Made by a program: the position numbers and the translations under genes. Below the pieces are notes generated by a model. That model saw nothing but the letters and a program-made list of their open reading frames with translations. It was not told the DNA's origin and ran no database searches. From positions 62,001-126,000 of the forward strand of contig PQAF01000034.1 in the NCBI GenBank assembly GCA_003105015.1: 64,000 bases of DNA. The letters are read 5' to 3'. This DNA is from Rhodocyclales bacterium (GTDB lineage: Bacteria > Pseudomonadota > Gammaproteobacteria > Burkholderiales > Rhodocyclaceae). This document shows positions 19,610 through 28,233 of this stretch, one piece after another; within the stretch, counting starts at the first letter, position 1; each line of letters opens with the position of its first letter.

Positions 19610-21477
19610 GGCAGGCCGCCCTGCGCGCGGCGTGGCTTGCAATTGGCCTTTTCATGTCGGCGCCGGCGTGCGCGGCGCCTGTCGTGCTCGAGGCGGAGCA
19701 CAAGGAAATCCGCCTCCACGAAGGCATCGAGGTGCTGGAGGATGCGCAACGCCGTCTCCAGGCGACTGACTTTTCCGCCCTGCCGCCGGCCTCCTTCCAC
19801 AAGCTGCCCGGCGAGCACCATTCCTACGGCTATTCCGGCAGCGCCTTCTGGGCGCGCGCAGAGATTGGCAATCCCGGCGCCGGCGGGGCCGACTGGTTCC
19901 TGGTCTACAAGCAGGTGGCCATCGACCGCATCCAGGTGTTTCTCGGCAGGGCCGACGGCACCTGGCGGGAAATCGCTCCCTACGGCGCAGAAACTGCGCA
20001 TGAACTGTTCGGCGGATTGCGCTACCCCGCCTTCCATCTTTCGCTGGCCGGGGGCGAACGCGCGACGGTTCTCGTGCGCATCGAAAACTCTTCGCCGATC
20101 CGCTTCCCGCTGGTGATGCAGGAATTCCACGACTTCTTCAAGCAGGATCGCGTCGGGAGGATGTGGGCGGGCCTGGCGCTGGTGATCCCGCTGGTGGTGG
20201 CCATCTACATGCTGTTCCTGTGGGGCGCGATGCGCGACCATTCCCTCCTGCTCTACATCGGTTTCCAGCTGTCCGTGATGGTGGCCTCGGCCTGGATCAG
20301 CGGCTACCTTGCCGAAATCCTGCCGATGCTGCCGCGCCGCACGCTGGCCGAGATCGGCGTGGTCGCCTTCAACCTTTCCTACTTTTTCGGGCTGCTGCAT
20401 GCGCGGGCATTCATGCAATTGCCGCGCCGCCAGCCGGTGCTGGCCAGGGCCGTGCTGTTCGCCGCGCCGCTGTTTCTGCTGGTGATCGGCATAGAGTTCG
20501 TGCAGCCGACGGCGGCGCGCTTGATTACCGTGGCCGGGGCGATTGGCGTGGTCCTGTTCGTTTTCGGTACAAGCCTGGCCGCCTGGTACCGACGCCTGCC
20601 GCACGCGGCGATCTATGCCGCCGCCTGGGCCAGCCTGCTGCCCGGCGTCGCCAGCATCATCGGCTCGCGGCTGGGCTGGATCGACCACGGCGCGGTGACG
20701 GTCGCCCAGCTGGCGGCCGGCGTGATGTCCTCGCTGATTTTCGGCATCGCGCTGGCCGGGCAGATCCGCCTGCGGGAGGCGCGCGCGCAAACGGTCATGG
20801 CGCAGGGCCGCCTGCTCGCCGCCGCCCACCACGACCTGCGCCAGCCGCTGCAGTCACTCGGCATTTTCATCGAACTGATGCGCGGCGAGGCCGACCAGCC
20901 CGCCCAGGTGCGTACCCTGGCCGGCCGCATGGAGGCGGCCTACGGCAGCCTGACCGATTTCCTGGACGGCCTGCTCGAATTGTCCCGCGCCGCGGACGGC
21001 CAGCACGAGCCGAAGCTTGTGCGCCTGAGGGTGAATGACGTGCTGGCGCCGCTGGTGGCGGAATACCGGCGCCTGGCTGCCGCCGTCGGGCTCGAGCTGC
21101 GCTACGTGCCGTGCGCGGGCTGGATAGAAAGCGACCCGCGCCTGCTCGAGCGCATCCTGCGCAACATCCTTGCCAACGCCGTGCGCTATACCCAGCGTGG
21201 GCGCATCCTCGTCGGCTGCCGGCGTTGCGGCGACCGCCTTGCCATCGAGGTCTGCGATACCGGACCGGGCATCGCGGAGCGCGACCAGGAGCGCATGTTC
21301 GACACCTTCTTCCAGGGCGCCGAGGCGCAGAACAGCCGCGCCGGCTTCGGGCTCGGCCTGGCCATTGTCAAACAGCTGGCCCTGCGCATGGGACACGAAA
21401 TCTGCCTGAGGTCCGTCGAGGGCAGGGGATCGTGCTTCAGGGTATTGGTGCCCAGGCCTTCCTTGAAGGAACGCTGA
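19606..21477 (+). CDS. Sensor histidine kinase with a 7TMR-DISM sensor region
   Basis: 623 residues. A signal peptide ending near ACAA precedes a periplasmic domain (about 25-175) of the 7TMR-DISM extracellular type (GYSGSAFWARAEI and VLVRIENSSPIRFPL are typical). Seven hydrophobic segments follow (about 185-385), then a dimerisation domain with the phospho-accepting His in AAHHDLRQPLQSLG (about 408) and an ATPase domain with NAVRYTQRG, CDTGPGIAERD and GFGLGLAIVKQ. Ligands of such receptors are often carbohydrate-like, but this one is unknown. It pairs with the regulator at 18968. Confidence 0.92.
   Translation: MRQAALRAAWLAIGLFMSAPACAAPVVLEAEHKEIRLHEGIEVLEDAQRRLQATDFSALPPASFHKLPGEHHSYGYSGSAFWARAEIGNPGAGGADWFLVYKQVAIDRIQVFLGRADGTWREIAPYGAETAHELFGGLRYPAFHLSLAGGERATVLVRIENSSPIRFPLVMQEFHDFFKQDRVGRMWAGLALVIPLVVAIYMLFLWGAMRDHSLLLYIGFQLSVMVASAWISGYLAEILPMLPRRTLAEIGVVAFNLSYFFGLLHARAFMQLPRRQPVLARAVLFAAPLFLLVIGIEFVQPTAARLITVAGAIGVVLFVFGTSLAAWYRRLPHAAIYAAAWASLLPGVASIIGSRLGWIDHGAVTVAQLAAGVMSSLIFGIALAGQIRLREARAQTVMAQGRLLAAAHHDLRQPLQSLGIFIELMRGEADQPAQVRTLAGRMEAAYGSLTDFLDGLLELSRAADGQHEPKLVRLRVNDVLAPLVAEYRRLAAAVGLELRYVPCAGWIESDPRLLERILRNILANAVRYTQRGRILVGCRRCGDRLAIEVCDTGPGIAERDQERMFDTFFQGAEAQNSRAGFGLGLAIVKQLALRMGHEICLRSVEGRGSCFRVLVPRPSLKER
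19764..19774 (+). repeat. Copy 3 of the dispersed word GACTGACTTTT
   Basis: Exact copy in the periplasmic-domain part of the histidine kinase gene, read as Thr-Asp-Phe in the poorly conserved stretch ATDFSALPPA. Confidence 0.7.
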
Positions 21478-21489
21478 ACGGGCCGCCCA

Positions 21490-22257
21490 TCAGGGGGACG
21501 ATTTGACTCCGGCAGATGCGCACACCGCGCAGCCCGGATCCTTGCCGAGCTGGATGCTGCGCCATTCCATCGCCAGGCCGTCGAGCAGCAGCAGCCTGCC
21601 CGAGAGCGATTCGCCGCAGCCGGCGACGAGCTTGAGCGCCTCGGCCGCCTGCGTCGTGCCGATGATGCCGGTGAGCGGAGCGAAGACGCCCATCACGGCG
21701 CAGCGCACTTCCTCCGCATCCTGGCCCTCCGGAAACAGGCAGTTGTAGCAGGGGCTCGTTTCCTTGCGCAGGTCGAACACCGAGACCTGGCCGTCGAAGC
21801 GGATGGCGGCGCCGGAGACGAGCGGCTTGCGGAATTTCACGCAGGCGCGGTTGATGGCATGCCGCGTGGCGAAGTTGTCGGAGCAGTCGAGCACCACGTC
21901 GGCCGCAGCAACCTGTTCTTCCAGCGCTTCACCTTCCAGCCGCTGCTCCAGCGGAACGACATTCACTTCGGGATTGATGAGGGCCAGCGTGTTGCGGCCG
22001 GAAATCGCCTTCGGCTGGGTCACCGAGGCGGTGTGGTGCAGGATCTGCCGCTGCAGGTTGGTGAGGTCCACCGTGTCGCCGTCGCAGAGGACGATGGTGC
22101 CCATGCCGGCGGAGGCGAGATACATCGCCGCCGGCGAGCCCAGCCCGCCGGCGCCGACCACCAGCGCGCGCGCCGCGAGCAGGCGCTCCTGCCCCTCGAT
22201 GCCGAGCTGCGGCAGCAGGATGTGGCGGGAGTAGCGAAGGAGCTGCTGGTCGTTCAC
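21490..22257 (-). CDS. moeB: Molybdopterin-synthase adenylyltransferase (MoeB/ThiF family)
   Basis: 255 residues. It begins with the family signature NDQQLLRYSRHILLPQLG, then ALVVGAGGLGSPAAMYLASAG (nucleotide loop) and TDLTNLQRQ-like residues (VDLTNLQRQILH). Two zinc-binding Cys pairs are present: CYNC (about 170) and CAVC near the C-terminus. It adenylates the C-terminal glycine of a ubiquitin-like sulfur carrier, MoaD or ThiS. No rhodanese domain is fused. The start overlaps the stop of the upstream unknown gene by four bases. A ThiF role cannot be excluded. Confidence 0.9.
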   Translation of the reverse strand: MNDQQLLRYSRHILLPQLGIEGQERLLAARALVVGAGGLGSPAAMYLASAGMGTIVLCDGDTVDLTNLQRQILHHTASVTQPKAISGRNTLALINPEVNVVPLEQRLEGEALEEQVAAADVVLDCSDNFATRHAINRACVKFRKPLVSGAAIRFDGQVSVFDLRKETSPCYNCLFPEGQDAEEVRCAVMGVFAPLTGIIGTTQAAEALKLVAGCGESLSGRLLLLDGLAMEWRSIQLGKDPGCAVCASAGVKSSP

Positions 22258-22715
22258 CGATCTTCGCGCAACTCGACCGGCGTATCGTCGCGGTCGCCGT
22301 GCGGATGGTGCTGGTAGGCCTTGATGTAGACCTGGTTGGACTGCTTGATCAGGCGCGCCGGTTCCTTGAGATTCCTGAGCTGCGTCTCTTCGGTGAAGTA
22401 GACGAGGGCGCGGACGATCTTGCAGTAGATGGAGTTGTCGAGGTGGTAGCCGAGGTTGCGCAGGGCCTTCTCCAGCCCTTCGTAGGTGTAGTCGATGAGG
22501 TCGTAGCGGACCGTGATGCCGCGCGGGTGGGGTCCGTTGGCGACTTCCAGGTACTCCATGCCGGCAAGCAGTTCGGCGGCTTTCCTGGACTGCTCGGGCG
22601 GCATCTTGGTGAAACGGATTTCGCGGCGCTTGACGCTGCCGTGTTCCGGCACGGCGGGGGCGTGGCCCGCGTGGGGGACGCGGTGGGCGAGCTCGCGTGC
22701 GCGCTCCGGCGTCAT
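22254..22715 (-). CDS. Conserved protein of unknown function
   Basis: 153 residues from the ATG at 22715. No signal peptide or membrane segment. A central stretch, ITVRYDLIDYTYEGLEKALRN followed by LGYHLDN, resembles the second half of the ferredoxin-like heavy-metal-associated fold but lacks the CxxC metal site. The C-terminus is basic and His-rich (KAYQHHPHGDRDD). It is placed between ctpA (7 bases upstream) and moeB (4-base overlap), so it is part of the ctpA-moeB transcription unit. I do not assign a function. Confidence 0.8.
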   Translation of the reverse strand: MTPERARELAHRVPHAGHAPAVPEHGSVKRREIRFTKMPPEQSRKAAELLAGMEYLEVANGPHPRGITVRYDLIDYTYEGLEKALRNLGYHLDNSIYCKIVRALVYFTEETQLRNLKEPARLIKQSNQVYIKAYQHHPHGDRDDTPVELREDR

Positions 22716-22722
22716 GGCCGCG

Positions 22723-24117
22723 TCACTTTGCCTGCATGATCTGCAGACCCTTGAGGAGGTTGACCGCCTGGTTGAGCTGGTAGTCGTTCTTCGAGGCGAT
22801 CTCGAAGCGCGGCTTCTCCTCCTCTTCGGACTCGTCCTTCGACGGCTTGCCCTTGGTGGCGGGCGCCTTGGTCTGCGGCTTGGCGGCCGGCACCGGTTCC
22901 TTGTCCTTGTCGTTCTCCAGGTGGCGCTCGAGGTCGGCTTCGCGCAGGCGCGGGCCGGAGCTGCCGTTGGCGGATTCCTCGACGATGATGTCGGGCACGA
23001 TGCCCTTGGCCTGGATGGAGCGGCCGCTCGGCGTGTAGTAGCGCGCCGTGGTGAGCTTGATGGCGGTGTTGTTGGCGAGCGGCAGGATGGTCTGCACGGA
23101 ACCCTTGCCGAAGGTCTGCGTGCCCATGACGACGGCGCGCTTGTGGTCCTGCAGGGCGCCGGCAACGATCTCGGAAGCGGACGCCGAGCCGGCATTCACC
23201 AGCACCACCATCGGCACGGTCTTGGCGCCGGCCGGAAGGTCCTTGAGGTAGTCGGTGCGCGTGCCGCGCAGGTAGTCCTCGGGGCTGGCGAAAAACTTGC
23301 GCTTGGCATCCTCGGTGCGGCCGTCGGTGGAGGTCACCAGTGCCTTCGGCGGCAGGAAGGCGGCGGAGACGCCGACGGCGCCGTGCAGGAGGCCGCCCGG
23401 GTCGTTGCGCAGGTCGAGGACGAGCCCCTTCACCTCGCCCTGCTTCCAGAGCCGGTTCAGGTGGTCGACCAGGCGGTTGGCGGTGTCTTCCTGGAACTGG
23501 GTCAGGCGCACATAGGCGTAGCCCGGCTCGATCACCTTCGACTTCACGCTTTGCACCTTGATGACTTCGCGCGTGATGACGATGACAAGGGGCTTGACTT
23601 CGCCCTTGCGCGCAATCGTGAGGGTGATCTGGGTCTTCGGCTTTCCGCGCATGCGCTTCACCGCGTCGGAGAGCGTCATGCCCTTCACCGGCGTGTCGTC
23701 GAGCTTGACGATGAGGTCGCCGGCCTTGATGCCGGCGCGGAAGGCCGGCGTGTCCTCGATCGGCGAGATGACCTTGACGAAGCCGTCTTCCATGCCGACC
23801 TCGATGCCGAGGCCGCCGAATTCGCCCTGGGTGTTCACCTGCAGGTCCTTGAAGGCGTCGGCGTCGAGATATTGCGAGTGCGGATCCAGGCCAGTGAGCA
23901 TGCCGGAAATGGCCTGGGTGATCAGCTTCTTGTCCTCGACCGGCTCGACATAGCCCGTCTTGATGGCGCTGAAGACGTCGGCGAAGGTGCGCAACTCCTC
24001 GATGGGCAGCGGCGCGACGGCATCCTTCTGGGCGATGGCCGAGAAGTTGAGACTGACGAAAATACCGGCGATCAATCCGAAAAGAACGAGGCCGGCTTGT
24101 TGCAGCTTGTTGCGCAT
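22723..24117 (-). CDS. ctpA: C-terminal processing serine protease (S41 family)
   Basis: 464 residues. An N-terminal membrane anchor or signal (LQQAGLVLFGLIAGIFVSLN), a PDZ domain (about 90-175; GGLGIEVGMEDGFVKVISPI) and a protease domain with the catalytic Ser in NAGSASASEIVAGAL and Lys in TFGKGSVQTILPL. The C-terminal 70 residues are a charged Lys/Glu/Ala-rich linker ending with a short helix. Such proteases trim periplasmic and cell-envelope proteins and peptidoglycan hydrolases. Its position next to the EnvC-like gene suggests a shared role in peptidoglycan turnover. Confidence 0.94.
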   Translation of the reverse strand: MRNKLQQAGLVLFGLIAGIFVSLNFSAIAQKDAVAPLPIEELRTFADVFSAIKTGYVEPVEDKKLITQAISGMLTGLDPHSQYLDADAFKDLQVNTQGEFGGLGIEVGMEDGFVKVISPIEDTPAFRAGIKAGDLIVKLDDTPVKGMTLSDAVKRMRGKPKTQITLTIARKGEVKPLVIVITREVIKVQSVKSKVIEPGYAYVRLTQFQEDTANRLVDHLNRLWKQGEVKGLVLDLRNDPGGLLHGAVGVSAAFLPPKALVTSTDGRTEDAKRKFFASPEDYLRGTRTDYLKDLPAGAKTVPMVVLVNAGSASASEIVAGALQDHKRAVVMGTQTFGKGSVQTILPLANNTAIKLTTARYYTPSGRSIQAKGIVPDIIVEESANGSSGPRLREADLERHLENDKDKEPVPAAKPQTKAPATKGKPSKDESEEEEKPRFEIASKNDYQLNQAVNLLKGLQIMQAK

Positions 24118-24140
24118 GTTTGCTCCGTTGGGGGATCAGG

Positions 24141-25304
24141 CTATCTCAGGATGACCCATTTCAGGGGATCGAGCGGCTGACCCAAATGTCTTAATTCAAA
24201 GTATAAACCCGTTTCCGGGTTGCCGCCGCTGTTGCCCACCGAGGCGATGGCTTCGCCGGCTTTCACCGGCTGGCCGACCGCCTTGTAGAGGGATTCGTTG
24301 TTGCCGTACACCGACAGGTAGCCGTCGCCGTGGTCGACGATGGCGAGGTTGCCGAAGCCGCGCAGCCAGTCCGCGAAGACGATGCGGCCCGGGGCGATGG
24401 CCTTGACCTCGGTGCCGTTGGCGGCGCGGATGAACACCCCCTTCCAGGTCGTGCCGCCTTCCTGTCGTGGAGTGCCGAAACGGTTGGCGAGTTCCCCGCG
24501 CGCTGGGAGGGAGAGGCGACCTTTGAGCCGGGCGAAGTCGTCGCCGGCGAGGGAAGCGTCCGGCGTGCGCTCGTTGCGCAGGGCCGGGCCTTTGGCCTGC
24601 GGCGCACGCTTCGGCTTGGCAACGATGCGCCCGAGCCCCTCGATCAGCTTGGCCAGGCGCTTTTCGTCCCGCTTGAGCTTGCTCACTTCGCGACGCTGCG
24701 CCTTGATGCGGTCCGACAGGCGGGCGAGCACGGCCTGCCGCTTTTTCTGCTGTTCGACCAGGCCGGCGCGTTCGCGCTGCTGGCTTTTCTCGATCTCGGC
24801 CAGTTCCTCGCTTTTCTCGCGCGCCAGGCCGGCGAGGCGCTTTTTCTCGTCGAGAATCTCGCCCAGGTTGCGGATCAGGCCGGCCTTGGCGCGCGAGAGC
24901 AGGCTCAGGTAATGGGCGTCGCGGGCCAGCTGGTTGGGGTCGCTGCCGGAGAGGAGGTGGCTCAGCGCATCGGTCTCGCCGGCGTAATACTGCCGGGTGA
25001 ACAGGCGCCCGAGCTGGGTTTGCTGGGTGGAAATGCGCGAGGACAGTTTCTGCGACTGGGCGTCGAGGCTGGCCAGGGTGGCCTGCACTTGCGCCCGCTC
25101 GCTGCCCAGTTCGCGCAGCTTGCGGTTGGCTTCGGAGATGGCCTGTTCCGCCTCGCGCAGTTCCTCGGCGGCGTCGGCACGCGATTCCTCGGCCTTGGCG
25201 ATGTCCTGCTGCAGGGACTGGATGCGCCCCTGCAGGTCCTTCAGCTCCTCGCGCTTGACGTCGGCCGGGGCGGCGAGGGCGCCCGCCGCCGCACACCACA
25301 ACAA
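24141..25304 (-). CDS. envC: EnvC-like murein hydrolase activator (degenerate LytM domain)
   Basis: 387 residues from a TTG at 25304, but the true start is uncertain: in-frame codons upstream read LKQRLFLA and would complete a better signal peptide (from a CTG at 25328, overlapping the gpmA stop). Residues about 15-235 form long coiled coils, followed by a LytM/M23 domain at about 280-387. The M23 zinc ligands appear lost: the first motif reads TTWKGVFIR and the last FELRHLG, as in EnvC, which activates amidases rather than cutting peptidoglycan itself. The order gpmA-envC-ctpA is common in proteobacteria. Confidence 0.87.
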   Translation of the reverse strand: MLWCAAAGALAAPADVKREELKDLQGRIQSLQQDIAKAEESRADAAEELREAEQAISEANRKLRELGSERAQVQATLASLDAQSQKLSSRISTQQTQLGRLFTRQYYAGETDALSHLLSGSDPNQLARDAHYLSLLSRAKAGLIRNLGEILDEKKRLAGLAREKSEELAEIEKSQQRERAGLVEQQKKRQAVLARLSDRIKAQRREVSKLKRDEKRLAKLIEGLGRIVAKPKRAPQAKGPALRNERTPDASLAGDDFARLKGRLSLPARGELANRFGTPRQEGGTTWKGVFIRAANGTEVKAIAPGRIVFADWLRGFGNLAIVDHGDGYLSVYGNNESLYKAVGQPVKAGEAIASVGNSGGNPETGLYFELRHLGQPLDPLKWVILR

Positions 25305-25324
25305 AGCGAGGAAAAGCCGCTGTT

Positions 25325-26077
25325 TCAGTTTTTCGCCTTGCCCTGGCTGGCCACCGCCTGCATGGCCGCCGCGATGGCGGCCTGGTCGCCCAGGTAGTAG
25401 TTGCGGATCGGCTTGAGATCGTCGTCGAGCTCATAGACCAGCGGCACGCCGGTCGGGATGTTCAGTTCGACGATGTCGGCGTCGGAAATGTTGTCGAGGT
25501 ACTTCACCAGGGCGCGCAGGCTGTTGCCGTGGGCGGCGATGATGACGCTCTTGCCGGCCTTCACCGAGGGGGCGATGGTCGATTGCCAGTAGGGCAGGAA
25601 GCGGGCGACGGTGTCCTTCAGGCATTCCGTCGGCGTGGTGGCGGCCGGGTCGCCGGCATAGCGCGGGTTGGCCATCTGGGCGGCGAGGCGCTCGTCGCCC
25701 TTTTCCAGCGGCGGCGGCGGCGTGTCGTAGGCGCGGCGCCAGATCTTCACCTGGGCTTCGCCGTACTTTTCGGCGGTTTCCGACTTGTTGAGTCCCTGCA
25801 GGGCGCCGTAATGCCGCTCGTTCAGGCGCCAGGAATGCTCCACCGGAATCCACATGCGGTCCATCTCGTCGAGCACGCTCCACAGCGTGCGGATGGCGCG
25901 CTTGAGCACCGAGGTGTAGGCGATGTCGAAGGCGAAACCGGCTTCCTTGAGCAACTGGCCGGCCTGCTTTGCCTCGGCGCGGCCCTTGTCGGTCAGATCG
26001 ACGTCCGTCCAGCCGGTGAAGCGGTTTTCCTTGTTCCAGGCGGATTCGCCGTGGCGCAGCAATACGATTTTCTTCAT
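25325..26077 (-). CDS. gpmA: 2,3-bisphosphoglycerate-dependent phosphoglycerate mutase
   Basis: 250 residues, the normal family length. It interconverts 3- and 2-phosphoglycerate in glycolysis. Motifs: [19 protein letters not shown] with the phosphorylated His near residue 8-9, [18 protein letters not shown] with the catalytic Glu, and [14 protein letters not shown] with the second catalytic His. The next gene on this strand, envC, starts at or near its stop. Confidence 0.97.
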   Translation of the reverse strand: MKKIVLLRHGESAWNKENRFTGWTDVDLTDKGRAEAKQAGQLLKEAGFAFDIAYTSVLKRAIRTLWSVLDEMDRMWIPVEHSWRLNERHYGALQGLNKSETAEKYGEAQVKIWRRAYDTPPPPLEKGDERLAAQMANPRYAGDPAATTPTECLKDTVARFLPYWQSTIAPSVKAGKSVIIAAHGNSLRALVKYLDNISDADIVELNIPTGVPLVYELDDDLKPIRNYYLGDQAAIAAAMQAVASQGKAKN

Positions 26078-26122
26078 GATTTCCGTGAGATGGGCGCTTT
26101 GCAGAAGATGAGAAGGCGGCGT

Positions 26123-26152
26123 TTGGCCGACGGGAAAGTATTTTATAATATT
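26123..26152 (+). promoter_or_regulatory. Candidate promoter and operator of the ArsR-type regulator
   Basis: A perfect -10 TATAAT lies at 26144-26149 within an AT-rich run (26138-26153) that contains the dyad AATATT, in an otherwise GC-rich gap. A weak -35 (TTGGCC, 26123-26128) is 15 bases upstream. The position is right for autoregulation by the ArsR-family protein starting at 26164 or 26179. Sequence resemblance only. Confidence 0.4.
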
Positions 26153-26163
26153 AGCCGCTGCAA

Positions 26164-26505
26164 TTGGATTTCAGCCAAGTGGATAACATCATTACCGACC
26201 TGATCGAAAAGCAGGAACACATCGAGACCGCCGCGCGCGCGCTGAAGGCGATCTCCCATCCTTTGCGCCTGAAGATCCTCTGCGTCATCGGCGACCAGGA
26301 GGCCTGCGTGCAGGAGATCGTCGACGCCGTCGGCACCTCGCAAAGCAACATCTCGCAGCACCTGGCGATCCTGCGCGACAAGGGCGTGCTGCTCACGCGC
26401 AAGGATGCCAACCGCGTCTATTACCGCGTCGGCGACCAGCGCACGCTGCAGCTCATCGTGCTGATGCGGGAAGTCTTCTGCGGCGTCCCCCAACCGAAAA
26501 GATAA
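26164..26505 (+). CDS. ArsR-family regulator, probable persulfide sensor of SqrR/BigR/YgaV type
   Basis: 113 residues from a TTG at 26164; a GTG at 26179 is also possible. A winged-helix ArsR domain covers about 20-105, with the recognition helix in [17 protein letters not shown]. The metal-binding motifs of ArsR or SmtB are absent. Cys40 (KILCVIG) and Cys106 (EVFCGV) are 66 residues apart, exactly as in SqrR (Cys41/Cys107) and BigR (Cys42/Cys108), where they form the polysulfide-sensing link. A third Cys is at 48. Downstream genes encode a rhodanese and a glutaredoxin, which fits a reactive-sulfur response, as with E. coli ygaV-ygaP. Confidence 0.82.
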   Translation: MDFSQVDNIITDLIEKQEHIETAARALKAISHPLRLKILCVIGDQEACVQEIVDAVGTSQSNISQHLAILRDKGVLLTRKDANRVYYRVGDQRTLQLIVLMREVFCGVPQPKR

Positions 26506-26517
26506 ACGGAGCATCGC

Positions 26518-26928
26518 TTGGATTTCATCAAGGACAACCTGGCCTGGTTCGGCCTCGCCGTGTTCAGCGGCGGCATGTTTCTCTGGCAGACGTGGCAGGC
26601 GCGCGGCGGCAGCGCCGGCGTGTCGCCGATGCAGGCCACCCTCATGATCAACCGCGAGGACGCCGTCGTGGTCGATGTGCGCGAGGCGGCCGAGTACGTC
26701 GGCGGCCACATTCCAAACTCGCGCCACATTCCGCTCTCCCAGTTCGACAAGCGCCTGCCCGAGCTGGAGAAGTTCAGGGAGCGGGCGATCATCGTCAATT
26801 GCGCCAGCGGCAACCGTTCCTCCTCGGCCTGCGGCGCGCTGCGCCGGGCCGGCTTTGCCAAGGTGTTCAACCTGTCGGGCGGCATTTCCGCCTGGGACCA
26901 GGCCGGCCTGCCGGTGACCAAGAAATGA
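26518..26928 (+). CDS. Membrane-anchored rhodanese (sulfurtransferase)
   Basis: 136 residues with a TTG start at 26518, shortly after ACGGAG. An N-terminal hydrophobic segment (about 8-22) anchors the protein, followed by a single rhodanese domain (about 30-134). The active-site loop CASGNR has the persulfide-carrying Cys and the conserved Arg, and the VVDVREAAEYVGGHIPNS stretch is the usual CH2A-type motif. It is likely to move sulfane sulfur near the membrane. Its stop overlaps the glutaredoxin start as ATGA. A partner of the ArsR-type sensor upstream. Confidence 0.88.
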   Translation: MDFIKDNLAWFGLAVFSGGMFLWQTWQARGGSAGVSPMQATLMINREDAVVVDVREAAEYVGGHIPNSRHIPLSQFDKRLPELEKFRERAIIVNCASGNRSSSACGALRRAGFAKVFNLSGGISAWDQAGLPVTKK

Positions 26929-27188
26929 CAGCCAAAGTCCTCATGTACTCGACGGCGGTGTGCCCGTACTGCGTGCGCGCCGAGCAGTTGCTCAACAGCA
27001 AGGGCATCACCGAGATCGAAAAGGTCCGCGTCGACCTCGACCCTGCCCGCCGCGAGGAGATGATGCAGAAGACCGGCCGCCGCACCGTGCCGCAGATCTA
27101 CATCGGCGACCACCACGTCGGCGGCTGCGACGACCTGTATGCCCTCGACCGCGCCGGCAAGCTCGATCCACTGCTGCGCGGCGCATAA
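26925..27188 (+). CDS. grxC: Glutaredoxin 3
   Basis: 87 residues. Redox motif CPYC at about 13-16, then the glutathione-binding TVPQIYIGDHHVGGCDDL. It reduces protein disulfides and glutathionylated proteins with GSH. It is translationally coupled to the rhodanese by a four-base overlap, and secB follows after 34 bases, matching the grxC-secB order seen in many proteobacteria. Confidence 0.95.
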   Translation: MTAKVLMYSTAVCPYCVRAEQLLNSKGITEIEKVRVDLDPARREEMMQKTGRRTVPQIYIGDHHVGGCDDLYALDRAGKLDPLLRGA

Positions 27189-27222
27189 TTTCCCTTAACT
27201 GTTTTTCACCCGGTTCCACGCC

Positions 27223-27684
27223 ATGTCAGAGACTGCCCAGCCCGTTTTCACCATCGAGAAGATCTACGTCAAGGATCTTTCCCTGGAAATTCCCAATGCC
27301 CCGCAGATTTTCCTGGAGCGCGAGCAGCCCGCCGTCGAGGTCGGTCTGCAGTCCGAGGCGAACGGCCTGGGCGATGGCATCTTCGAGGTGGTGCTAACCG
27401 TCACCGTCACCGCGAAGGTGGGCGAGAAGACCCAGTTCCTCGTCGAGGCGGCGCAGGGCGGCATCTTCCAGATCCGTAACGTGCCGGACGAGGAAATCGA
27501 GCCGGTGATCGCCATCGCCTGCCCCAACATCCTCTTCCCCTACGCGCGCGAAACCGTTTCAGACACCATCACCCGCGCCGGCTTCCAGCCGGTGCTGCTG
27601 GCGCCGGTGAATTTCGAGACGCTCTATCGTCAGCGTCTGGAGCAGCAGGCCCAGCAGCAGCCCGGCGAAATTCCCATCCAGTGA
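27223..27684 (+). CDS. secB: Protein-export chaperone SecB
   Basis: 153 residues, typical length. It begins [19 protein letters not shown], and the central [20 protein letters not shown] and [18 protein letters not shown] stretches are the SecB core, forming the beta sheet and the peptide-binding helix region. SecB holds preproteins unfolded and delivers them to SecA. It overlaps the SH3 protein gene by four bases. Confidence 0.97.
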   Translation: MSETAQPVFTIEKIYVKDLSLEIPNAPQIFLEREQPAVEVGLQSEANGLGDGIFEVVLTVTVTAKVGEKTQFLVEAAQGGIFQIRNVPDEEIEPVIAIACPNILFPYARETVSDTITRAGFQPVLLAPVNFETLYRQRLEQQAQQQPGEIPIQ

Positions 27685-28124
27685 TGCGCCGCCTCGCCGC
27701 CGCCTTCTGGGGACTGACTTTTGCCGCAGCGCCGGCTTGGGCGCTGGAATACCTTTCGGTGGCCGAGGCCGGCTCGGTGATGTACGACGCGCCTTCGCAG
27801 AAGGCCAAGCCGCTCTTCATCATCCTGCGCGGGACGCCGGTCGAGGCGGTGGTGAGCCTGGAAGGCTGGGTCAAGGTGCGCGATGCCGCCGGCGACCTCG
27901 CCTGGGTCGAGAAAAAATCCCTTGCCGAGAAGCGCATGCTCATCGTCACGGCGACGAGCGCCGAAGTGCGCAGCCAGGCCGAGGCCGGCGCGCCGCTCGT
28001 CTTCGAGGCCGACAAGGACGTCCTTCTGGAACTCGTCGAACCGGGCCCGCTCGGCTGGGCGAAGGTGCGCCACCGCGACGGCCAGTCCGGCTACGTGCGC
28101 GCCAGCCAGGTCTGGGGATTATGA
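27681..28124 (+). CDS. Exported SH3-domain protein
   Basis: 147 residues with a clear signal peptide ([20 protein letters not shown], cleaved near 20). Two bacterial SH3-like repeats follow: about 25-75 ([19 protein letters not shown]) and about 85-147 ([17 protein letters not shown], then [22 protein letters not shown]). Such domains often bind peptidoglycan or other envelope partners; the function here is unknown. It is coupled to secB. Copy 4 of the GACTGACTTTT word lies inside the signal-peptide codons. Confidence 0.85.
   Translation: MMRRLAAAFWGLTFAAAPAWALEYLSVAEAGSVMYDAPSQKAKPLFIILRGTPVEAVVSLEGWVKVRDAAGDLAWVEKKSLAEKRMLIVTATSAEVRSQAEAGAPLVFEADKDVLLELVEPGPLGWAKVRHRDGQSGYVRASQVWGL
27712..27722 (+). 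repeat. Copy 4 of the dispersed word GACTGACTTTT
   Basis: Exact copy in the signal-peptide codons of the SH3 protein, read as Leu-Thr-Phe. Confidence 0.7.
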
Positions 28125-28139
28125 CTACCTTCCCCCCGC

Positions 28140-28160
28140 CCCCCTTCCCGGGGAAGGGGG
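28140..28160. repeat. GC-rich inverted repeat upstream of gpsA
   Basis: CCCCTTCC and GGAAGGGG arms face each other around a three-base centre in the 109-base gap between the SH3 gene and gpsA. It has no T-run, so it is not a standard terminator. It may be a hairpin in the mRNA or a short repeat element. Confidence 0.5.
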
Positions 28161-28233
28161 TGACGGCAGTTCGCTTCGCTCCTGGCATCACGAGCAGCCA
28201 GCTTGGGGCGGCCCGGCGCTGGCTGATTCCCTC

